From Didymodactylos carnosus (Eukaryota > Rotifera > Eurotatoria > Philodinida > Philodinidae): DNA of 26,117 nucleotides. The stretch is taken from positions 1-26,117 of the forward strand of contig CAJNOQ010002126.1 in the NCBI GenBank assembly GCA_905250885.1, read 5' to 3'. Below the pieces are notes generated by a model. It was not told the origin of the DNA, searched no databases, and was given only the letters and a program-made list of their open reading frames with translations. The first letter of the stretch is position 1. Each line of letters opens with the position of its first letter. Of this stretch, positions 20,563 through 26,117 are shown piece after piece. The translations under genes and the position numbers were made by a program.

Positions 20563-20652
20563 CTGCAAAAAGAATGAAAAATTACTATCAACGTCTTTCA
20601 CATCTAAGCGAACGACTCATCTTGATTGTATGTAAGCTTGACTGTAGGCACA

Positions 20653-20704
20653 GATCTCACTCGAAAATATGGATGAATTAGAATTAGAATATAATATGTA
20701 ATGA
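20653..20704 (+). pseudogene. Antisense copy of a piece of lectin-gene exon 4
   Basis: Bases 20653-20684 are identical over 32 bp to the coding strand of the lectin gene (22705-22674), encoding ISLENMDELE. Then comes an 11-base local duplication, then nine more identical bases (ATGTAATGA). It lies about 2 kb from the gene on the opposite strand. Surrounding sequence does not continue the match, so only a scrap was copied or survives. Confidence 0.7.
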
Positions 20705-20825
20705 GGCGTTTCGACTCATGTTCACCCATCATCACATGATATAGTCGCCGCAAAAATGTTGATACTCTTTTCGTGCAGGATATAGAAAATTGCATAAAAG
20801 CCTCTAGTCCTCCCCCTATTACAAA

Positions 20826-20951
20826 ATGGCTGACAATGAGAAAACAACATTGAGTATTTTATCTCTTCTGAGCGCAAAACAAAACGAAACGTTCTTTTAT
20901 TATAGATGAAAATGAAGCTGAAGAGCTGCGTAATCTAATGGGAAAAGAATA
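20826..20951 (+). other. Small ORF pair of uncertain status
   Basis: An ATG in good context opens a 27-codon frame (MADNEKTTLSILSLLSAKQN...) ending at 20909. An overlapping frame then reads DENEAEELRNLMGKE and stops near 20951, preceded by an acceptor-like TTTTATTATAG. They could be the frameshifted end of an old gene or chance. No similarity is recognised. Confidence 0.2.
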
Positions 20952-21841
20952 AACTCAATACATATCTTTCTCTTTGAGCATGGCGTTCATCTTTAAAGGC
21001 CCCATTTTAGAAATAGACAATTTTCGGTACCTCTACGTCAAAAAGTCTTTAATCGAGTTTTTTCGTTTTACTCCCATTTATAGTACTCATTGAGCTCTAC
21101 AAAATGGTGGTATCAGATTATTTTGGTCCGCTTTGTGAGATGTTTTTACAATTCGATTTAGCTTAACGAATAGACTTACTGCAATTTTGGTTTCATTGAA
21201 TCCAGTATGAGAAACTGTATATTCTGGCCTATCTGCCGTTAATTTGGGTATTGTTCTACCGGTTTTTCTTTAAGAATCTGAAATTTCATGAAACTGCGTT
21301 TTGAAATAGAATTTTCTGTTCTCAAAAATTTGCCAAAAATTAAAAATACGTCAATTTGTTTAGTTTTTGACGCTCTTTTAACTGAAATAAAGTGTGACAA
21401 TACTGGAAAAAACATTTGACTTATAGTGAGATGCCATCTCCACCTTTAGGTTAACAGGCTATTCCTTTTAGTCAATCGAAGTGCAATTTTCTGACAAATA
21501 TGATTTTTTTTTCAAATTTCGACGACAGCCACTTCTGGCAGTTCGTTATTCTTTCAGCAAATGAATATACAATGAAATTTATTGCATTAATCATAGTCAA
21601 GTATTTAACAGTCTTCTTTTTGATTTGTCATGATTATAATCTGAATTAGTTGAAATAAACGGGAGTGCGTGCTTTTTTGTTGTTTTGCATTGAGCTATAC
21701 AAAAAGAAATATGTTACAGTCTATCAAGCTGTCAACAAGTTTAAGAAATCTTACGATGCTTATTAATATCATCCTTTTTGTGATGTCTGAAATTAAATCA
21801 CATAGGCAATTAATGTACAGAAAAACAAATAGACGAAAGTC
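20952..21841. other. Gene-free stretch, probable 3' flank of the lectin gene
   Basis: There is no supported gene. The plus-strand frame at 21669-21851 overlaps the antisense of the lectin gene's last exon and is a shadow. Minus-strand AATAAA-type sequences occur near 21575 and 21655, either of which could serve the lectin transcript. Sequence at 21000-21400 has the look of an old dispersed repeat, but no inverted arms were found. Confidence 0.4.
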
Positions 21842-23809
21842 TTACTTTTGACGCAGAAAATGACATCGTTTGTATACATCAAACTTTAAGGCACACACTA
21901 ATAAACTCATTACTCCCATAATAATCAATGCTGCAATGGATTGAATCGTCTTGGAACTAACTAAAAGGTGTATAGAGTACTTTGGATTATCTCGGACATA
22001 GCTATGAAGAACATCACGAATTTTGTTTTATCCTTAGAAAAATCATCGCTCAAACGGAACATTATTGGTAGCATGTACGATTTATATTGGAATTCAGGTA
22101 TCTCAATAGCTCTCAGGATAAGAAGTCAATAGAAATGAAAACAGTTACACAAACTTGTTGATATATGTTCTTACATTTCTCACATTTTCGCCCTATATGA
22201 AGAAAATTACACCGACAGGAAAATGTTAATCCAAAATTCATACATTCTCCACCACGTCCACAAACATTTTTTGAAAAGCAATGATCTTGTACTAAAATTA
22301 GTGAAAAATTTCTATTAAAAGTCTCATATTTTATATACTTAGATAATTTATGTTATTTTCTTACCATATTTACAAATAAAATAGGCTTCATCATCTTTAC
22401 AATCTCGTCCTTCGAATGCTGGCTTCGTGCCGTTTATCAAATGTATAATACCACAACGACTTGTTTCAGGTCGATATGGATAATACAATGGAGCAAATGC
22501 ACTGTCCCAAAACGTACGACCATCTAACCATTCCCATTTAGCTGCAATCAAAGAAAAGTAAAACATATTTACAATACTTATATTAAACGATAAAATACCT
22601 GTTTCATTTGCTATTAATCCAATGAATGCACTTTTAACATCTCGAATATTTGTTTGCATTAATTTCATTACATATTCTAATTCATCCATATTTTCGAGTG
22701 AGATCAATGATGAGTTACGCTTCAAATTGCATGTTTTTGATGCTAATAACCAACTTGTTTTGAATGGAGATAAAAAGTAACACGAACCAGCATAAGAACG
22801 GAAACCTGGTAAACATTCTGCAAAAAAAATAACATGATTAAATTAAGTTTGTTGTACGCATCGAATTAGATATCCAAGAGTTATGCAACAGTTTTTTCAT
22901 CCTTTTTGGATCCTTAGGAAAAAATAATCATCAACTTTTTTCAAATACAGTCTATAGAGTTGGAAAGCATCTTATTGAAAACATTATTGTTTGCTCTACA
23001 AAACTGTTTTGCTGTAAAAGTTGAAAAATGTAAAAATGAGACACATTTAAATGATTTAGTAAACAAATACGAATAGTTAAGAGTTGATGTACCAAATGAC
23101 ACCTACAGTTATTGTATGTCATAGTGTTTATATTTTTGTCAAAATTGAGTTTGAATTCTTTTTTTATGTCTAGGAAAAGTATAGTCTGAACATTTCTGTA
23201 CAAATCGGGACATTCTATAACTCTAAGCAATTTTTAATAAAGAAGTTATAAGAGTTCTCTTAGTTTAAGAGAACTGAGTTATAAGAGTTCTCTGATTACT
23301 TACTTGGTAAACTAAAATTGTGTAATTGTTCTTGGATGTTTTGTACAATATCTCGAAATTCGCCTGCTACGAGTGAAATAAACATTTTCATTATGATAAA
23401 GACAGTTTAGACAGTTATTTTTTCTCCTCTAACACGGAAATGATAGAAATCTTATTATAAATCTCAACATAAATTATGATACTTTACTTTACACTATCGA
23501 TATATCAATCCTCTAAATAAGAGGGTCTTTAAAAACAGTTCGCTTGAACTAACTATCTTTAATCTTGGACAATTTAATTAAGTAAACTTACCATTACCAT
23601 CACCTTCCTCACTATTGTACGGTGAGTTTCTTATGGAATTTATCAAATCAACAAGTTTATTGCTGAAACAGAGTCTGACATTGAGATATAGAAGACAATA
23701 TAATAATAACAGAATTTTCTAAAATTAAACAAAGAACAAATTCGGTTGTAATATTTTCCATACAAATAGGTATTATATTTTGAAGATTGATTACACTTAC
23801 ACAGGTCAT
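21842..23809 (-). CDS. Transmembrane C-type lectin with EGF-like module (276 aa, 7 exons)
   Basis: Exons: 23809-23801, 23718-23592, 23366-23304, 22817-22599, 22541-22365, 22291-22175, 21960-21842. GT-AG throughout; all internal junctions after the first are phase 1, the usual arrangement for shuffled extracellular modules. Residues 1-22 are a signal peptide. A C-type lectin domain spans about 68-198: Cys 68/79, WLLASKTC at 89-96, WEWLDGRTFW at 142-151, Cys 169/187, and FICKY closing with Cys 196. The WND calcium motif before the penultimate Cys is replaced by EGRD, so classic calcium-dependent sugar binding is doubtful. Residues 203-235 form an EGF-like module (Cys spacing 5-5-8-1-8). The membrane span is about 243-262, followed by a short basic tail. 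It is predicted as a cell-surface recognition protein. Only nine coding bases lie in exon 1. Confidence 0.9.
23245..23293. repeat. Direct 16-bp repeat with inverted core in lectin intron 3
   Basis: GTTATAAGAGTTCTCT occurs at 23245-23260 and again at 23278-23293 (33 bp apart), with its partial inverse AAGAGAACT between. It lies just past the exon 3 donor, inside the 486-bp third intron. It is probably a local slippage duplication. Confidence 0.7.
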
Positions 23810-23834
23810 GATAGTTGCGCAATAATATCTTGAA

Positions 23835-23864
23835 TCAGATCGTCATAATGTCTCTTGATTTCAT
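23835..23864 (-). other. Nine-codon upstream ORF before the lectin start
   Basis: ATG at 23864 opens MKSRDIMTI and stops at 23835, 26 bases before the lectin start codon at 23809. If the transcript starts upstream of 23864 this uORF could lower translation. Trans-splicing downstream of it would remove it. Confidence 0.3.
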
Positions 23865-23880
23865 TTTATCTACATTGAAC

Positions 23881-24111
23881 TATTAAGAGAAGATGAAGAG
23901 AGAAAAAAAAGAAGAAATAAATTAGAATCAAATGATCATAAATACACCCACATATCTGAACTCACAATAGTCAATCATGCGTGACAGTCTAATATTATTA
24001 AAAACAAAAAAACAGAAAAACGAAAAGAAAAGATAGGTTCAATAAAAATAATATTTATATAACTCGATGATCATCTTTTTTTCTATCCTCTATTATTCAT
24101 AACTGATATTA
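23881..24111. other. Upstream flank of the lectin gene
   Basis: AT-rich with an A-rich run near 24000-24030. No clear TATA box at a fitting distance from the lectin start, and no coding stretch. Confidence 0.4.
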
Positions 24112-24384
24112 TCAGAATGTCGTATCTATTTGCAAGTTGTATTTTGAAGATATTTCACACTCAAAGCTGAAGTCTACCGATGACAATGAAATTGACTGTC
24201 GTATACGTGTACTTATGATCAGTTTATGGATCGTAATGAGGTTGTAAACGACCGTATTTGGTGGTACATCGTCGTTTACAATCGTATGAAATTGACCTAG
24301 ATATCTGCGTGTGTATATAATACCCTTCTCTTTCCAATTAATTGAAGCAAATGAACAGATTTTTTCTTTTTTGAACATGTACAA
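24112..24384 (-). pseudogene. Possible cadherin-like N-terminal fragment
   Basis: A 90-codon minus-strand frame reads FHTIVNDDVPPNTVVYNL and, about 40 residues later, EISSKYNLQIDTTF. This recalls the opening of a cadherin repeat (I-x-E-x-x-P-x-G-T-V-V-x-L, then F-x-I-...-L-x-T-x-x-x-LDRE). The frame stops where DRE would follow, and no donor is seen. An 11-bp perfect inverted repeat, TTGTAAACGAC/GTCGTTTACAA, lies inside (near 24245-24285). The similarity is weak; it may be chance. Confidence 0.25.
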
Positions 24385-24707
24385 AATTAACCTTGCAACT
24401 TTGTATTAATAACATTGAACATACTATTACATAGAAAGAGTGGTGATTTTTTGAACAATTATTAAGGTACATGTGTCCTCATTCTTTTCATAAAGTTTTT
24501 TTCAAGCCTAGAAGCGTTTATATTCCACTACTGAACTTGTAATGAAAGACGAACAAAATAAAAAGAAAATTAATATTTCATTACTGTTCTAGGTCACTGT
24601 TATTGTAATGTTACATCATCTAAAAGTGAAACGTACCAGAAATATCAAAAAAAAAAATATGGTCTACATATCATACGATAATATGAATTTATATATTCAT
24701 GTATATT
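24385..24707. other. Gene-free AT-rich stretch
   Basis: No coding stretch or RNA gene recognised. A self-complementary AT run (ATATGAATTTATATATTCATGTATATTCATAT) lies just left of the foldback that starts at 24708, over about 24680-24712. Confidence 0.4.
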
Positions 24708-25025
24708 CATATCACCGATAAAAAAAAAATTAAAGTTTGTTTAGAGTTAAAGAAAAGTGCCTTTTCGTATTCAGCACACTTGATAACCTGGAAAATTTTC
24801 TATTTTTAGCGAGGGGTACCGCCAAAAAGTTAAGAAAAATTTTCAAACAAATTGATGCAGAAAAATCCCCATGATAAAATCATACAATTTTAAAAATTTT
24901 TCTTAACTTTTTGGCCGGTACCCCTCGCTAAAAATAGAAAATTTTCCAGATTATCAAGTGTGCTGAATATGAAAAATCACTTTTCTTTAACTCCAAATGA
25001 ACTTTCATTTTTTGTCAGTGATATG
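24708..25025. mobile_element. Compact foldback element, 318 bp
   Basis: Ends CATATCACCGA (24708) and TCAGTGATATG (to 25025) open arms of about 137 bp that match with few differences. Landmarks are AGTTAAAGAAAAGTG with its partner near 24980, CAGCACACTTGATAA with its partner near 24950, and GCGAGGGGTACCG with its partner near 24915-24930. The inner half of the arms is nearly perfect and the loop is about 45 bp. It has no coding capacity. High arm identity suggests the youngest foldback in the window. Confidence 0.9.
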
Positions 25026-25393
25026 TTTACGCGTTTTGGCTAATAATTAAAGCCAAAAGCCTTTTAGATGAAAAGAAACTTCCGACTAGACAAGATTTAT
25101 TGAACTATAGATATGAGATAGTTAGGAAATAGAAAGGTGACAACTAAAAATCGTCTTTCGCTTTGCGGCGTAATAAGCCTGTCATATTCAACGTGTTGTT
25201 TGCTATCATCATATATTTAATATTATTTTCATGTCAAATACAAATGAATGAATAACTTGTCGTTTTACGGTTACATAATATCAGAAATATTAAGGTGAGT
25301 GAAGTTATAAAACCAAGTTACGTTTAAAATATTAAATAATAGATATTTTTTGATTTTTTTTCATCATGACCTCATGAAATATTTAAAATATGT
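25026..25393. other. Gene-free stretch with one strong donor-like site
   Basis: A short hairpin lies near 25035-25060 (TTTTGGCT with AGCCAAAA). On the plus strand TTAAG|GTGAGT near 25293 is a good donor, but the frame before it is closed by stops within a few dozen bases. Confidence 0.35.
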
Positions 25394-25405
25394 TACTTAA
25401 TACAG

Positions 25406-25790
25406 GATGACATAACAGATAGAGCTGCTCGTGGTCTCATTTTCATCTTGACTCTCAATTGAAAAAAAAGAGACCAATGTACGAAATACATGTTTGTTCT
25501 TCTTCAGTATTGGATGCAATAAAAGAATGTTAAGAGACGTTCTGAAAGAAACTGATCTACAACTTATCAAACTGTTGCTTTATTGTATGACCGATCAATT
25601 TTGTAGACTAGGCTCGACATATGTACACATTCTTAATATACTTTTAAATATATTTCTGAGTAATGTGAATTATGAAGATCGGATAACGGTTCGTCAAAAG
25701 TTGAGTGCATACGTCGTTTCACTCATTTTGATTATTTCGCAGAATTTGATAGAAGCAGTGTGCGAAGTTGAGAGACGACTGTTTTTGTAG
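25406..25790 (+). pseudogene. Orphan exon-like open stretches
   Basis: Two acceptor-led stretches occur: after TTACTTAATACAG near 25405 (DDITDRAARGLIFILTLN, then stop) and after TTGTTCTTCTTCAG near 25508. The second runs about 93 codons to a TAG at 25790 and is leucine-rich and helix-like (KETDLQLIKLLLYCMTDQF, then CEVERRLFL). No joining donor links them in frame and no family is recognised. It could be the last exon of a broken gene or a chance frame. Confidence 0.25.
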
Positions 25791-25879
25791 TTAAAAGTGT
25801 CCTCTTGTTACTTGATCTTTGTCCCTGATATGTTTGTTCCTCCAAGTATTCTGTTTTGGTATAAATTTTCTACATCCCT

Positions 25880-26090
25880 AGGGAAAGTACTGAGTTCAGG
25901 GTACCCATGTACTGAGAAAGTCTCAGCAGGGTACCCGATATAGGTACTTAGAAAAATTCTAGTAATTATACTGATGTAGGTACTTACTTTGGTACCCATA
26001 CCAGAATGTTTACTGAACAAGTACTTGTATGGGTACCCGCACCTGTAATTTTACTGAGGAAAGAACTACAGGGTACCCTAAATTTCTTGC
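25880..26090. repeat. GGGTACCC / GTACTGAG word-repeat patch
   Basis: GGTACC occurs five times in about 180 bases (25900, 25930, 25991, 26032, 26072), four of them within the full palindrome GGGTACCC. GTACT, TACTGAG and GGTACTTA words lie between. Segments near 25899-25916 and 26021-26038 are partly inverted copies. The minus-strand frame across it (26020-25808) is a by-product. It may be the left part of an element continuing past the window. Confidence 0.7.
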
Positions 26091-26117
26091 GTTCTGTGTA
26101 GCAACTGTTCATTCACC

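Noticed and set aside
20478-20681. 67-codon plus-strand frame overlapping the lectin-exon scrap
   Set aside because: Its frame differs from the copied ISLENM frame, and splice-like sites favour the minus strand here.
22952-23230. 92-codon minus-strand frame inside lectin intron 3
   Set aside because: It is bounded by well-supported flanking exons, has no splice sites of its own and no domain-like content.
1-26117. tRNA, rRNA or CRISPR features
   Set aside because: No A-box/B-box pair with a foldable cloverleaf, no rRNA-like conserved block and no regularly spaced direct repeat array was seen on either strand.

Overview
The window looks like animal nuclear DNA from an AT-rich genome. Genes have short phase-conserved introns (most 55-110 bp) with GTAAG-type donors and T-rich acceptors. 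The proteins are metazoan cell-surface types: a MAM-like domain, a C-type lectin domain and an EGF module. Old transposon debris fills much of the rest. The compact introns, many foldback repeats, a degraded Jockey-like LINE and a decayed TauD/TfdA dioxygenase of bacterial/fungal type together suggest a bdelloid rotifer. That assignment is inference; nothing in the window proves it.

Three genes can be reconstructed exon by exon, all on the minus strand. (1) 6408-3271, six exons, 829 codons: a secreted-then-anchored protein with signal peptide, long Ser/Thr-rich region, divergent MAM-like domain, mucin-like stalk with two in-frame minisatellites, one membrane span and a cytoplasmic tail. (2) 13724-11575, four exons, 560 codons: an intrinsically disordered, probably nuclear protein with acidic blocks, poly-His and poly-Gln tracts, two acidic-PYSPS modules and two VVDPRI boxes; family not recognised. 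(3) 23809-21842, seven exons, 276 codons: signal peptide, C-type lectin domain, EGF-like module, membrane span, short tail. Its lectin domain lacks the usual calcium-site WND motif.

Layout from left to right: 1-1410 holds repeat debris, a GTGTAC-rich palindromic patch and a GC-rich TIR element. 1587-1704 is a 41-bp-arm hairpin. 1720-3210 is nearly empty. 3271-6408 is the MAM-like gene with a TATA box upstream. 7080-7220 has paired E-boxes and a tiny ORF. 7906-10915 is a minus-strand LINE, broken by stops, frameshifts and loss of the RT catalytic core. It is interrupted at 8971-9688 by a foldback element that itself carries a small LINE-tail-like insertion. 11186-11362 is a plus-strand TauD/TfdA fragment with in-frame stops. 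11575-13724 is the disordered nuclear-type gene. 13755-19612 is gene-free but holds a 966-bp foldback and a 1.2-kb foldback with a second foldback nested in one arm. 19959-20562 has exon-like pieces of a decayed minus-strand gene, and next to it a 32-bp antisense copy of a lectin-gene exon. 21842-23809 is the lectin gene. 24112-24384 is a weak cadherin-like fragment. 24708-25025 is another foldback. The right end holds an orphan exon-like ORF and a GGGTACCC word-repeat patch.

The two surface proteins are not obviously functionally linked beyond both being single-pass extracellular-recognition types. The strongest general signal is the density of large, mutually unrelated inverted-repeat elements with no transposase in view, and their nesting.
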